A DNA stretch of 64,000 bases, from contig NZ_QPKJ02000001.1 in NCBI RefSeq assembly GCF_003344625.1, positions 62,001-126,000 of the forward strand. Reading direction: 5' to 3'. Made by a program: the position numbers and the translations under genes. This stretch comes from Solirubrobacter deserti. Lineage in GTDB: Bacteria > Actinomycetota > Thermoleophilia > Solirubrobacterales > Solirubrobacteraceae. Below are positions 1 to 8,901 of the stretch, piece after piece (position 1 is the first letter of the stretch; each line of letters begins with the position of its first letter). The notes below the pieces were generated by a model that made no database searches, had not been told where the DNA came from, and worked only from the letters and a program-made list of their open reading frames with translations.

Positions 1-55
1 GGCCTTCGGCCCCGGCCGCCGCGAGCACGGACGCGATCGTGCGCTCGACGCTCAT
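1..55 (-). CDS. 5' fragment of an unidentified gene, continues beyond the left edge
   Basis: An ATG at 55-53 on the minus strand overlaps the TGA stop of the LysR gene in an ATGA arrangement and opens a frame that stays open to the window edge. The visible start is MSVERTIASVLAAAGAEG. Such an N-terminus would fit a thiamine-diphosphate enzyme, but 18 residues are too few to assign a family. The four-base overlap suggests translation coupled to the upstream regulator. Confidence 0.5.
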   Translation of the reverse strand, partial: MSVERTIASVLAAAGAEG

Positions 56-978
56 CCCAGCAACCCCTCCGGCGGCGGGTCCTCACGGCGCGCGGGTGGG
101 ATCCAGCCGCCCGTGCCGACGAGCGCCGCGCGCGCGGCGCGCGTGAACTCGGCCGCGCCCGGCAGGTCGGGATCGGCGAGCAGGACGGAACAGCGCGCGG
201 TGAGCGGCGCCGCCAGCGGTCGCCAGCGCAGGCCGGCGGCCTCGACGGGCGGGCGCTCGGTGAGCAGGACGGCGTCGCCGGCGAGCACGAGCGCGCGCGC
301 CCACTCGGCGTCCGGGGCCGGCGTCGTCTGCGCCGGCGACCACCCGTGCGCGGCCAGCCCGGCGAGCAGGTCCTCCGTGCCCGCGGCGTCGACCGGCCGC
401 ACGAGGGTCCGGAGCTCGAGCTCGGGCGGTGCGATGTCGGCCTGTGCTGCGAGCGGATCGTCCGCGCGCAGGAGCGCCCCGAGCCGCGCGGTGAGCGTGA
501 GCGCAACCCCGCCGGTGAGCAGCGGTGCCGGCTGGCGCACGAGCGCCGCGTCCAGGTCGCCGGCGGCGAGCTCGCGCCGCACCTCGGCCGGGCCGCGCGG
601 AGCGATCTCGAGGGTCACCGACGTGGCGCCCCGGAACGCGCGGTGGAGCGCGGCGACGATCTCCGCCGGAAAGTCCGGCGCGACGGCGGCGCGCAACGCG
701 GGTCGCTCGGCCTCCGCGACGGCCTCGGCCACCAGGACGCCGAGACCGTCCGCGCGAGCGAGCAGGGCCCTGGCCTCCGGGAGCAGCGCGCGGCCGGCCG
801 GCGTCAACGCGACGCGCCGGCTCGTGCGGTCCAGCAGGCGCGCGCCGAGCGCGGTCTCCAACGCGCGCACGCGCTGGGACAGGGGCGGTTGCGCCATGTG
901 CAGGCGCGCCGCCGCCCGGCCGAAGTGCAGTTCCTCGGCGACCGCGACGAAGCAGCGGAGGTGACGCACGAGGTCCAT
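52..978 (-). CDS. LysR family transcriptional regulator
   Basis: This 308-residue protein has the normal LysR-type length. Residues 1-60 form the winged helix-turn-helix, with FVAVAEELHFGRAAARLHMAQ followed by PPLSQRVRALE, and a periplasmic-binding-protein-like effector domain follows. It is divergent from the class D beta-lactamase-like gene at 1077. The shared intergenic region contains a T-N11-A dyad, the usual LysR box, 15 bases upstream of its own start, so autoregulation and control of the divergent pair are plausible. Its stop overlaps the start of the next minus-strand gene at the window edge, which is therefore another candidate target. The inducer cannot be read from sequence. Confidence 0.93.
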   Translation of the reverse strand: MDLVRHLRCFVAVAEELHFGRAAARLHMAQPPLSQRVRALETALGARLLDRTSRRVALTPAGRALLPEARALLARADGLGVLVAEAVAEAERPALRAAVAPDFPAEIVAALHRAFRGATSVTLEIAPRGPAEVRRELAAGDLDAALVRQPAPLLTGGVALTLTARLGALLRADDPLAAQADIAPPELELRTLVRPVDAAGTEDLLAGLAAHGWSPAQTTPAPDAEWARALVLAGDAVLLTERPPVEAAGLRWRPLAAPLTARCSVLLADPDLPGAAEFTRAARAALVGTGGWIPPARREDPPPEGLLG

Positions 979-992
979 CGAGACTCAAACGC

Positions 993-1007
993 TATCGATC
1001 ACCGATA
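993..1007. promoter_or_regulatory. Candidate LysR-type operator (TATCG-N5-CGATA)
   Basis: The dyad TATCGATCACCGATA has perfect 5-base arms around 5 bases and contains the T-N11-A spacing typical of LysR boxes. It lies in the 98-bp gap between the divergent lysR start (978) and the beta-lactamase-like start (1077). A second ATCGAT occurs a few bases further on. Family practice supports binding by the adjacent LysR protein; nothing in the sequence proves it. Confidence 0.5.
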
Positions 1008-1076
1008 CCGAAATCGATCTTGGTGCGGTACGAACTTGGTGTTGCCGATCACGGGACCCGCTGATGGGGTGCGGCG

Positions 1077-1886
1077 ATGCATCGAGTTGTCCTGCTTCTG
1101 GCGGTGCTGCTGGCGTTCGCCTCGCCCGCCGCCGCCCACACCGACCTCGAACGCCACTTCCGCGAAGCCGGGACCACCGGCACGATGGTCGTCGAGCGCT
1201 CCGGCCCGCAGCCGCGCACGTGGATCGTCGGCGGCGCGCGCAGTGCGCAGCGCTTCATCCCGTCTTCGACGTTCAAGATCCCGAACGCCCTGCTCGCCGT
1301 CGACCTGCGGGTCGCGTCCGGTGCCGACCAGCCCTACCCGGGGCCGAACCCGAACTTCGAGGTCGACGGCGCGCCGTTCCTCCCGGCCGCCTGCGAAGGC
1401 GACCTGACGCTCGCCACCGCGCTGATGAACTCGTGCATCCCGATCTTCCAGCGCATCGCCCGCCGGATCGGCCTGCCCGCGTACCGCCGCGCGGTCGACC
1501 GCTTCCACTACGGCAACGAGGACCTGCGCGGCGCGGTCGAGGACCGCTTCTGGCTCGACGGACCGCTCGCCATCTCCGCCCGCGAGCAGGTCCGGTTCCT
1601 GCAGAGGCTGCAACGCGAGTCGCTGCCCGTCTCCCGCCACGCGCTGCGCGACGTGCGCGAGATGCTCGTCCTCCAGCGCGACCGCTGCGCAACCCTGCGC
1701 GGCAAGACCGGTTATGTCTTCACGACCGCGCCGCGCGTGGGCTGGTGGGTCGGTTGGGTCGAGCGCGGACCGAGGACATGGACGTTCGCGCTCAACCTCG
1801 ATATCACGCGCCCCGATCACGCTGCCGCGCGCGTGACGATCGGCAAGGCGATCCTGCACGAGCTCGGAGCCAAGACCACATGCTGA
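1077..1886 (+). CDS. Class D beta-lactamase-like (OXA-type) serine hydrolase
   Basis: This 269-residue secreted protein has a signal peptide (about residues 1-20, ending ASPAAA). All class D landmarks are present in order: nucleophile motif STFK (S64, K67), S-x-V-like SCI (S119), YGN (145-147), the FWL tryptophan (W159) and KTG (210-212). Family enzymes acylate penicillins or, as BlaR-like sensors, bind them; no sensor or transmembrane fusion is present, so a periplasmic or secreted hydrolase is likely. It overlaps the downstream D,D-carboxypeptidase by seven bases (ATGCTGA), so both are probably made from one message. Whether it confers resistance cannot be told from sequence. A housekeeping transpeptidase-like role is the alternative. 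Confidence 0.88.
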   Translation: MHRVVLLLAVLLAFASPAAAHTDLERHFREAGTTGTMVVERSGPQPRTWIVGGARSAQRFIPSSTFKIPNALLAVDLRVASGADQPYPGPNPNFEVDGAPFLPAACEGDLTLATALMNSCIPIFQRIARRIGLPAYRRAVDRFHYGNEDLRGAVEDRFWLDGPLAISAREQVRFLQRLQRESLPVSRHALRDVREMLVLQRDRCATLRGKTGYVFTTAPRVGWWVGWVERGPRTWTFALNLDITRPDHAAARVTIGKAILHELGAKTTC

Positions 1887-3034
1887 GACGGACCCTTGTG
1901 ACCACCTTCGTCCTGGCGGCCATCGCGGCTCCCGCGCAGGCGGCGCCGCTCTCGCGCACCGACAAGGCGCAGGTCGAGCGCCTCGCGCGCTCGCTCGGCG
2001 CCAAGACGAGCTTCGTGGTCACCGACACCAAGGGCCGCACGCTGGCTGCCGTGCGCCCCGCCACGCGCCGCCCGCTCGGCTCGGTGACGAAGCTGTTCAC
2101 CTCCAGCGCCGCGCTGCTCGGCCTGTCCGCGCCGCCGAGCACCGCCGTCGAGCTCGCCGGGACGCTCGGGCCGGACGGCACGCTCACCGGCGACATCGTC
2201 CTGCGCGGCGGCGGTGACGCCGGCCTGGACGACACCGGCCTCACCCGGCTGCGCGACGCGGTCACCGCGGCCGGCGTCCGTCGCATCACCGGCCGCGTCG
2301 TCGGCGACGGTTCACTGTTCGACGCCGCGATCGGCGGCCCCGCGACCAGCGGCGGCTTCGACCAGGAGTTCGACGGCGTCGTCGGCGCGCTCAGCTTCGA
2401 GCACGGCCGCGCGACGCCCGGCGGCCCGTACCAGACCGACCCCGCGGCGGCCGCGGCCGCCCACTTTGACGATCTGCTCGAGGCGGTCGGCGTCGTGATC
2501 CCCAACGGCGCGGTCTCCGGCACGCGCCCGCCGATCCCGCCGCTGGCGACCGTCGACGGCGACCTCGCCGAGCTGATCAAGACGACCAACACGGACTCGA
2601 GCGCGGTGACCGCCGAGACGCTGGGCAAGCTGCTCGCCGCCCGCGGCGGCCGTCCCGGCACGAGCGCGGCGGGCGCGGACGCGGTCGAGGCCGTCGTCGG
2701 CACGCACCTGAAAGTGCAGCCGCGACTGGCCGACAGCGCGGGCTTCGTCGCGGGCTCGCAGGCCACGCCGCGCGACGTCGCCCGGTTGCTGCGCCAGATG
2801 GACCGGCGCCCGACGTTCCGGCGCTCACTCGCCAAGGGCGGCGAGGGGACGCTACGCGGCCGCACCGTGCCCAGCGGGTGCCGGGCGAAGACGGGCACGC
2901 TGCGCTCGGCCAAGACGACCACGCTGGCCGGCATCTGCCGCGGCCGGATCTTCGCCGTCCTCACCGTCGGACCCGCCACCGAGCGCGCGCGGCGGGTCCA
3001 CGACCAGATCGCGGGCGTGCTCGGACGGCGCTAG
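1880..3034 (+). CDS. dacB: D-alanyl-D-alanine carboxypeptidase/endopeptidase, PBP4 type (peptidase S13)
   Basis: This 384-residue protein has a signal peptide (MLRRTLVTTFVLAAIAAPAQA) followed by the SxxK active-site motif SVTK (S68, K71) and a C-terminal KTGTL motif. The SxN element is not canonical: the corresponding stretch reads TDSSAVTAE, where family members usually have SDN. PBP4 enzymes trim the stem peptide of peptidoglycan outside the membrane. The ATG lies inside the last codons of the beta-lactamase-like gene, so the two are translationally coupled. The 3' end overlaps the convergent carrier gene by four bases. Confidence 0.88.
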   Translation: MLRRTLVTTFVLAAIAAPAQAAPLSRTDKAQVERLARSLGAKTSFVVTDTKGRTLAAVRPATRRPLGSVTKLFTSSAALLGLSAPPSTAVELAGTLGPDGTLTGDIVLRGGGDAGLDDTGLTRLRDAVTAAGVRRITGRVVGDGSLFDAAIGGPATSGGFDQEFDGVVGALSFEHGRATPGGPYQTDPAAAAAAHFDDLLEAVGVVIPNGAVSGTRPPIPPLATVDGDLAELIKTTNTDSSAVTAETLGKLLAARGGRPGTSAAGADAVEAVVGTHLKVQPRLADSAGFVAGSQATPRDVARLLRQMDRRPTFRRSLAKGGEGTLRGRTVPSGCRAKTGTLRSAKTTTLAGICRGRIFAVLTVGPATERARRVHDQIAGVLGRR

Positions 3035-4350
3035 AGCCAGCCCGGCAGCACGAAGATCGCCCACGCCGTGACCGGGGCGATGATGATCATGCTCATGCCC
3101 CACTGCAGCAGCCTGCGGTAGACGCGGTCGCGCCGTTCCTCGGGTGTGTTGGCCACCGTCAGCGCGCCCGAGGTCGAGAACGGGCTCGAGTCCACGACCG
3201 AGGACGCGATGCAGAGCGCGATGATCACGCCGACGGCGCCGATCTCGCCCTGGGAGAGGAACGGCACCGCGAGCGGGATCAGCGCCGCGAGGATGCCGGT
3301 GGTGGACGCGAACGCGCTCACCGCCGCGCCGATGAAGCAGATCAGCAGCGCGGTGATCAGCGGGGTGCCGACGTCGGCGACCGTCTCACCGAGCCAGTCG
3401 ATCGTGCCCATCTCCCGCAGCAGCTCGACGTACATCACGATGCCGCAGATCAGCAGCACGGTCGGCCACGCGACCTTGGCCGCGGCGTCCTTGGTGACGT
3501 GCGGCATCAGCAGCGAGAGGACGACCGCGATCGTGACGGCGATGAAGGCCGGGTTCCAGTCGATCCCGGGCGCGACCGCGAGGCCGACGAGCGTGACGAT
3601 GCCGACCAGCGTGATGACCCGCTCGCGGTTCAGGCCCGGGGACTCGGCCGCGACGTCGACGGCGCCGCCGCCGATCACCGGCTGTCCCGTCTCGGTCCGC
3701 TCGCGGTTGAAGCGCTCGGTCGCCTCCGGGTCCGTGTCCACGCGGCGCGTCAGCAGCTCGCGCCCGCCGAACAGGAAGAACACGACGATGCTCAGCACCA
3801 GGTTGAACAGGTACGAGGAGATCCACAGCAGCGTCGGGTTGCCCTCGAGGTTGGCGTCGTTGACCACGCCATTGGTGATCGAGCCGAACACCGAGATCGG
3901 CGAGAAGCCGCCCGCGGTGGCGCCGTTGATGATCAGCAGGCCCATCAGCACCGGGTTGATGCGGTAGCGGACGGCGAACCCGAGGCCGATCGGCGCCATG
4001 ATCGCGACGGCGGCCGGGACGACCGCTCCCACCCAGGTCAGCACCGAGGTGACGAGGAACATCACCCACGGGATGAACGCCACGCGCCCCCCGACGCCGC
4101 GTACGGCAGCGTGGACGAGCCAGTCCACGGTGCCGTTGTTGTTGGCGATCGCGAACAGGTAGGTGACGCCGACGAGGATGATGAACAGCTCGCCGGGGAA
4201 GCCGGCGAAGATCGTGTCCTCGTCCGTGCCGATCGCCGTTCCGACGATGAACGCGGCGGCGATGCCGAGCAGGCCCATGTTGATCGGGCGCAGCGTGCCG
4301 ATGGCGAAGATCGCCACCAGCACGAGGATCGATACGACTTCCTGAGACAT
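3031..4350 (-). CDS. MatC/SLC13-like dicarboxylate carrier
   Basis: This 439-residue polytopic membrane protein has about 11-12 hydrophobic segments. It starts with the MatC N-terminal pattern (PINMGLLGIAAAFIVGT) and carries duplicated helical-hairpin halves typical of ion transporter superfamily permeases. MatC-like proteins take up malonate and related dicarboxylates. It follows the FAD/Fe-S dehydrogenase by 9 bases on the same strand, so the pair probably imports and oxidises a hydroxyacid such as D-lactate, D-malate or 2-hydroxyglutarate. The substrate is inferred from context only. Confidence 0.8.
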   Translation of the reverse strand: MSQEVVSILVLVAIFAIGTLRPINMGLLGIAAAFIVGTAIGTDEDTIFAGFPGELFIILVGVTYLFAIANNNGTVDWLVHAAVRGVGGRVAFIPWVMFLVTSVLTWVGAVVPAAVAIMAPIGLGFAVRYRINPVLMGLLIINGATAGGFSPISVFGSITNGVVNDANLEGNPTLLWISSYLFNLVLSIVVFFLFGGRELLTRRVDTDPEATERFNRERTETGQPVIGGGAVDVAAESPGLNRERVITLVGIVTLVGLAVAPGIDWNPAFIAVTIAVVLSLLMPHVTKDAAAKVAWPTVLLICGIVMYVELLREMGTIDWLGETVADVGTPLITALLICFIGAAVSAFASTTGILAALIPLAVPFLSQGEIGAVGVIIALCIASSVVDSSPFSTSGALTVANTPEERRDRVYRRLLQWGMSMIIIAPVTAWAIFVLPGWL

Positions 4351-4359
4351 CTCGCTCTC

Positions 4360-7110
4360 CTATTCGAGTGCGTCCCGGACGATTTGCACGGGGTGGCGCG
4401 CCGCGCGCCCCGTGCCGTGCTGGATCTGCTGGCGGCAGGACACGCCCGTCGCCGCGATGAGCGTCTCCGCGGGCTCTCTCCGGACCGCGGGGAACAGGCG
4501 CAGGGCGCCGATCCGCATGGACAGCTCGTAGTGCTCTGACTCGAACCCGAACGAGCCCGCCATGCCGCAGCAGCCGGCGTCGAGCTCGACGACCTCCGTG
4601 TTGGGGATGCGCTTGAGCAGTTGCACCGTCGAGGCCGTGCCCGCGAGTGCCTTCTGGTGGCAGTGGCCGTGGAAGACGATCCGCTGCGGCGTGTCGTTGC
4701 GCAGCGGCAGCTCGCTGTCGAGCAGCAGCTCCTCGACCAGCCGCGTGCGCTCCGCGATCCCGCGGTCCCCGAGCAGCTGCACGTGCTCCTCGCGCAACGT
4801 CATCAGGCAGGAGGGCTCGCAGCCTGTGATTGGGCCCTCGGTCTTGAGCAGGCGCTCGGTCAGCGACTCGGCTTTCGCGCGCGCGTCGTCGAGCAGGCCC
4901 TTGGAGATGCTCGCCCGCCCGCAGCAACCGGCGTGCTCCAACCGCACGTCGTAGCCCGCGGCGGTCAGCAGCTCGATCGACGCGCGGCCGACACCCGGCT
5001 CCGTGAAGGTCGTGAACGAGTCGGCGAGGAACGTCACGGGGCGGCCCGTGCGGCGCGCGCGCTTGCGGTTCCAGCGGATCAGGTTCTCGCGCTCGAACAC
5101 CGGGCGCGGGCGCTTGCTGGTGATGCCGAGCAGGCCGGTCGGCGCGGGCAGGTTCGAGAGCGGCGCGAACGCGCTGCCGAGCCGGTTGAGCGTCCGGATG
5201 CCGGCGAACACGCGCGAGCGCAGCGGCGTGCCGTGGATGGCGTTGTAGTGGCTGAGGAACTCGCTCTTCATCGACGCCATGTCGACGCTCAGCGGGCATT
5301 CGCTCTTGCACGCCTTGCACTCGAGGCAGAGGTCGAGGATCTCGTGCAGGCGTTCGTCGCCCATCGCCTTGGCGGGGTCGGGCTCGGAGAGCGCCTTGAC
5401 GAGCGCGTTGGCGCGCCCGCGCGTGGCGTGCTCCTCCTCGCGCGTGGCCATGTAGGACGGACACATCACGCCCTGCCCGGTCTTGCGGCAGGCGCCGATG
5501 CGCTGGCAGCGGTCCGCGGCGGCGTACATCCCGCCCTCACCGAAGTCGAGGTGGGTGACGAGCGGGTTCGGGCGCTTGGGCAGCGTCGCGTCGCGCAGGT
5601 CGGCCGTCATCGGCGCCGGGTCCACCATCACGCCCGGGTTGAGCCGGTTGTGCGGGTCGAACAGCGTCTTGACCTTGCGCATCGCGCCGTACAGCTCAGG
5701 GCCGAAGATGCGCTCGTTGAACTCCGAGCGCACGCGGCCGTCGCCGTGCTCGGAGGAGTTGACGCCGTCGAACTCGGCGACCAGGTCCTTGATCTCCTCC
5801 GCGACGGTGCGGAACGTCTCGACGTCCTCGGACAGGTCGATGAACGGGCGGATGTGCAGGCAACCGACCGAGCAGTGGCCGTAGAACCCGGCCTCGAGCC
5901 CGTGGCGGTCGAGGATCTGCGCGAAGCGCTCCACGTAGGGGCCGAGCCGCTCGGGCGCCACCGCGGTGTCCTCCACGAACGCGGCCGGACGCTTGCGGCC
6001 TTCCGACGACGCCATCAGCAGGCCCAGGCCCGCCTTGCGCACCTTGGTCAGCTCGTTCTGCTCGGCGGCCGTCTCGGCGCGCAGCGTGTGGTAGCCGTGA
6101 CCGTGCTGCTGCCAGGCGGCGGCCAGCGCGTCGAGCTTGCCGCGCACCTCGTCGTCGGTGTCGCCCGCGAATGAGACGAACAGCAGCGCGCCGGGGTCGC
6201 CCTCCAGCCGGTCCGACAGCTTGCGGTACTCGAGCTTCGCGCGCGAGAGGCTGAGGATCGTGCGGTCGATCATCTCGACCGCCCACGGATGCAGGTCGAG
6301 CGCGTCCTGCGTGGCCGCGATCGCGTCCGCGACCGACGCGAAGTGCCCGACCGAGAACATCTTCGCCTTCGGCAGCTCGACCAGCCGCACCGTCGCCGCG
6401 GTGACGATCGCGAGCGTCCCTTCGCTGCCCACGATCAGCTTCGAGAGGTCGAACGGCTCCATGCGATCCAGCCGGTAGCCGCCGGACTGGCGCCAATGCT
6501 TGGGATAGTCCTCGGCGATGGCGCGCGCGTGCTCGCGCAGGATGGCCTTCACCGGCTCGTCGAAGGCGTGCGTCGAGTCGCGCGAGAACGTGGCCTGGCT
6601 GCCGTCGGCCAGCACCACCTCGAGCTCCTCGACGTGATCGATGGTCGTGCCGTGCACGATCGACTCCGACCCGCTCGAGTTGTTGCCGATCATGCCGCCG
6701 AGCGTCGCCCGGTTGGAGGTACTCGTGTCCGGCCCGAAGCCGAGGCCGAACCGCTTGGCGGCGCGGTTGAGGTCCTCCTGCACGACCCCCGGCTGCACCC
6801 GCACACGGCGCGCGTCCGGATCGATCGCGTCGATCACGTTCATGTGGCGGGAGAAGTCGAGCACCAGCCCGCGCCCGCCGGCGGTCTGGCCCGCGAGCGA
6901 CGTGCCGCCGCCACGCGCCACGACCGGCACGCCGCGCTCGGCGCAGATCCGCACCGCCGCGCTCACGTCTTCGGCGGTGCGCGGGAACGCCACCGCCGCC
7001 GGCTCGACCGCGTACGCGCTCGCGTCGGCGGCGAACAGGTGCCGCGTGTACTCGTCGTCGCGGACCTCTCCCACCAGCTCGCGCCCGAGCGCGAGAGCCA
7101 ACTCCCCCAT
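4360..7110 (-). CDS. FAD-binding and Fe-S-binding D-2-hydroxyacid dehydrogenase (YdiJ/Dld type)
   Basis: This 916-residue fusion has an N-terminal PCMH-type FAD domain (GRGLVLDFSRHMNVID region, about residues 30-250) and an FAD-linked oxidase C-terminal domain. A 4Fe-4S stretch follows (CLECKACKSECP), then a C-terminal GlpC/CCG-like half with two CCG motifs (AGCCGRAS and AGCCGMAG). Such single-chain enzymes oxidise D-lactate or D-2-hydroxyglutarate and pass electrons to the quinone pool at the membrane. Length and domain order match the family. It is cotranscribed with the MatC-like carrier and divergent from the TetR gene, whose intergenic region holds a candidate operator. Confidence 0.88.
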   Translation of the reverse strand: MGELALALGRELVGEVRDDEYTRHLFAADASAYAVEPAAVAFPRTAEDVSAAVRICAERGVPVVARGGGTSLAGQTAGGRGLVLDFSRHMNVIDAIDPDARRVRVQPGVVQEDLNRAAKRFGLGFGPDTSTSNRATLGGMIGNNSSGSESIVHGTTIDHVEELEVVLADGSQATFSRDSTHAFDEPVKAILREHARAIAEDYPKHWRQSGGYRLDRMEPFDLSKLIVGSEGTLAIVTAATVRLVELPKAKMFSVGHFASVADAIAATQDALDLHPWAVEMIDRTILSLSRAKLEYRKLSDRLEGDPGALLFVSFAGDTDDEVRGKLDALAAAWQQHGHGYHTLRAETAAEQNELTKVRKAGLGLLMASSEGRKRPAAFVEDTAVAPERLGPYVERFAQILDRHGLEAGFYGHCSVGCLHIRPFIDLSEDVETFRTVAEEIKDLVAEFDGVNSSEHGDGRVRSEFNERIFGPELYGAMRKVKTLFDPHNRLNPGVMVDPAPMTADLRDATLPKRPNPLVTHLDFGEGGMYAAADRCQRIGACRKTGQGVMCPSYMATREEEHATRGRANALVKALSEPDPAKAMGDERLHEILDLCLECKACKSECPLSVDMASMKSEFLSHYNAIHGTPLRSRVFAGIRTLNRLGSAFAPLSNLPAPTGLLGITSKRPRPVFERENLIRWNRKRARRTGRPVTFLADSFTTFTEPGVGRASIELLTAAGYDVRLEHAGCCGRASISKGLLDDARAKAESLTERLLKTEGPITGCEPSCLMTLREEHVQLLGDRGIAERTRLVEELLLDSELPLRNDTPQRIVFHGHCHQKALAGTASTVQLLKRIPNTEVVELDAGCCGMAGSFGFESEHYELSMRIGALRLFPAVRREPAETLIAATGVSCRQQIQHGTGRAARHPVQIVRDALE

Positions 7111-7165
7111 GACGACTCAGTCCCCGCTCCGGGCAGGGCACCAAACGTCGAGCGGGCACGCGCGT

Positions 7166-7188
7166 TCAAAACCGGTCGGTACAGAAGT
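7166..7188. promoter_or_regulatory. Candidate TetR operator with ACCGGTCGGT core
   Basis: In the 94-bp gap between the divergent dehydrogenase (start 7110) and TetR gene (start 7205), the stretch AAAACCGGTCGGTAC is an imperfect dyad. The ACCGGT core recurs three times in the leader of the MHS transporter at 11887-11914. This could mark one regulon of the local TetR protein, but the link is inferred from similarity alone. Confidence 0.35.
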
Positions 7189-7204
7189 GACTAGGATGCA
7201 GGGC

Positions 7205-7801
7205 ATGGGGAACGCCACCATCGGCCGACCGCGCGGCTTCGACGCCGACGAGGCGCTCGAACGCGCCATGCACGTGTTCTGGGAGCACGGCTACGAGGGG
7301 GCGTGCCTGACCGCGCTCACAGACGCGATGGGCATCAATAAGACGAGCCTGTACGCGGCCTTCGGCAACAAGGAGCAGCTGTTCCTCAAGGTCCTGGACC
7401 GCTACGCGGACGGGCCGGCCGGGTACGCGCAGCGCGCGTTGGAGGAGCCGACGGCGCGCGCCGTGGTGGAGGCGCTGCTGCGCGGAGCGGCCGAGACGAC
7501 CACCCGGCCCGACAGCCCGGCGGGGTGCCTGGGCGTCCAGGCCGCGCTGCCCGCCAGCGACGGCAACCGGTGCGCCCATGAGGCGCTCGTCGAGTGGCGC
7601 AACACCGCGGCCGTGCGGCTGGAGGAGCGCTTTCGGCGCGCGGTCGACGAGGGCGACCTGCCGGCCGACGCCGATCCGCACGAGCTGGCCACCTACGTGT
7701 CGACGGTCGCGCAGGGCATCGCCGTGCAGGCCGCCAACGGCTTGGACCGGGACGCGCTGCAGCGCATCGTGGACACGACGCTGAGGCAGTGGGCGCCGTG
7801 A
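7205..7801 (+). CDS. TetR/AcrR family transcriptional regulator
   Basis: The protein is 198 residues, a normal TetR length. The N-terminal helix-turn-helix is clear (GACLTALTDAMGINKTSLYAAFG), and the helix after it (NKEQLFLKVLDRY) matches the YxaF/AcrR-like C-terminal-domain subfamily. The start at 7205 is chosen because the family begins a few residues before GRPRGFD; an in-frame ATG at 7196 is the alternative. Its stop overlaps the GTG of the next gene in GTGA, so it heads the catabolic operon. It probably represses this operon and possibly the divergent dehydrogenase/carrier pair. Confidence 0.9.
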   Translation: MGNATIGRPRGFDADEALERAMHVFWEHGYEGACLTALTDAMGINKTSLYAAFGNKEQLFLKVLDRYADGPAGYAQRALEEPTARAVVEALLRGAAETTTRPDSPAGCLGVQAALPASDGNRCAHEALVEWRNTAAVRLEERFRRAVDEGDLPADADPHELATYVSTVAQGIAVQAANGLDRDALQRIVDTTLRQWAP

Positions 7802-8877
7802 TCGGCGTCGGCATCGTGGGGCTCAGCGCCGGCGGCGGCTGGGCCGCGAAGGCGCACCTGCCCGCGCTCGCCGCGGTGGACGGGATCGAGCTGCGCGCGC
7901 TCGCCGCGAGCTCCCCCAAGGCGGCCCGCGCCGCGGGCGAGGCCCACGGGGTGCCCGCGTACGCGTCCGTCGAGGCGCTGGTGCAGGACCCGGGCGTCGA
8001 CCTGGTCGTCGTCGCGGTCAAGGTGCCGCAGCACCGCGCGCTCATCCTGCCGGCGCTGCAGGCGCGGGTGCCGGTGCTGAGCGAGTGGCCGCTCGCTCTG
8101 GATCTCGCCGAGGCCCAGGAGCTCGAGCAGGCCGCGGAAGGGACCCGCACGTTCGTCGGGCTGCAGGGACGGTCCGCGCCGGCGTTCCGCTGGCTCGCCG
8201 ACCTGATGGCGGAGCGCTACGTGGGCGACGTGCTGTCGGCCACCGTCGTGGCGTCCTCGTCCGGCTGGGGCGCCTCGACGTCCGAGCGCGGGCGCTACAC
8301 GCTCGATCGCGCGCAGGGCGCCACGATGCTGACGATCGCGTTCGGCCACGCGATCGACGCCGTCGCGCTGCTGGTCGGCGAGCTCGAGGAGCTGGTGGCG
8401 ACGACCGCGACCCGCCGCCCGCAGGTCGAGCTCGAAGGCACCGGACGCACCGTCCCGATGACGGCCGAGGACCAGATCGCCGTGTCCGGCACGCTCGCGA
8501 GCGGCGCGGTCCTCTCGGCCCACTATCGCGGCGGCACCCTGTCGGGCCCGGGCTTCTCGCTCACCGTCGACGGCACCGAGGGGACGCTCGAGGTCACCGC
8601 TCCGAGCCACCCCAACATCAACCCCGTGTCCGTGCGCGGGGCACGCGGCTACGCGCCCCCGGCCGAGCTCGCACTGCCCGAGCGCTACGACGCCTACCCG
8701 CAGTTGGCCGGAACGCAGAGCCACGCGCTCGCGCACGCCTACGCCGCCATCCGCGACGACCTCCTGCACGGCACCGCGACCGTGCCGGACTTCGCGCACG
8801 CCGTGGCGCGCCACCGGCTGCTGGACGCGATCACGCGCTCGGCCGCCACCGGCCGCCGCGTCGAGCTGATGAACTGA
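7798..8877 (+). CDS. Gfo/Idh/MocA family oxidoreductase (Gal80-like)
   Basis: This 359-residue protein has an N-terminal Rossmann fold (GIVGLSAGGGWAAKAHLPAL) and a C-terminal GFO/IDH/MocA alpha/beta domain. The unusual glycine-rich loop and the motif LSEWPLA (family EKP position) are typical of the Gal80-like branch, which lacks the usual catalytic lysine of EKP. It may therefore be an NAD(P)-dependent sugar dehydrogenase with altered chemistry or a binding protein. GTG start 7798 is fixed by overlap with the TetR stop. Neighbours suggest a role in a small sugar/hydroxyacid pathway. Confidence 0.83.
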   Translation: MIGVGIVGLSAGGGWAAKAHLPALAAVDGIELRALAASSPKAARAAGEAHGVPAYASVEALVQDPGVDLVVVAVKVPQHRALILPALQARVPVLSEWPLALDLAEAQELEQAAEGTRTFVGLQGRSAPAFRWLADLMAERYVGDVLSATVVASSSGWGASTSERGRYTLDRAQGATMLTIAFGHAIDAVALLVGELEELVATTATRRPQVELEGTGRTVPMTAEDQIAVSGTLASGAVLSAHYRGGTLSGPGFSLTVDGTEGTLEVTAPSHPNINPVSVRGARGYAPPAELALPERYDAYPQLAGTQSHALAHAYAAIRDDLLHGTATVPDFAHAVARHRLLDAITRSAATGRRVELMN

Positions 8878-8901
8878 CGCCAAACGGGTACGACCGCAGC
8901 G

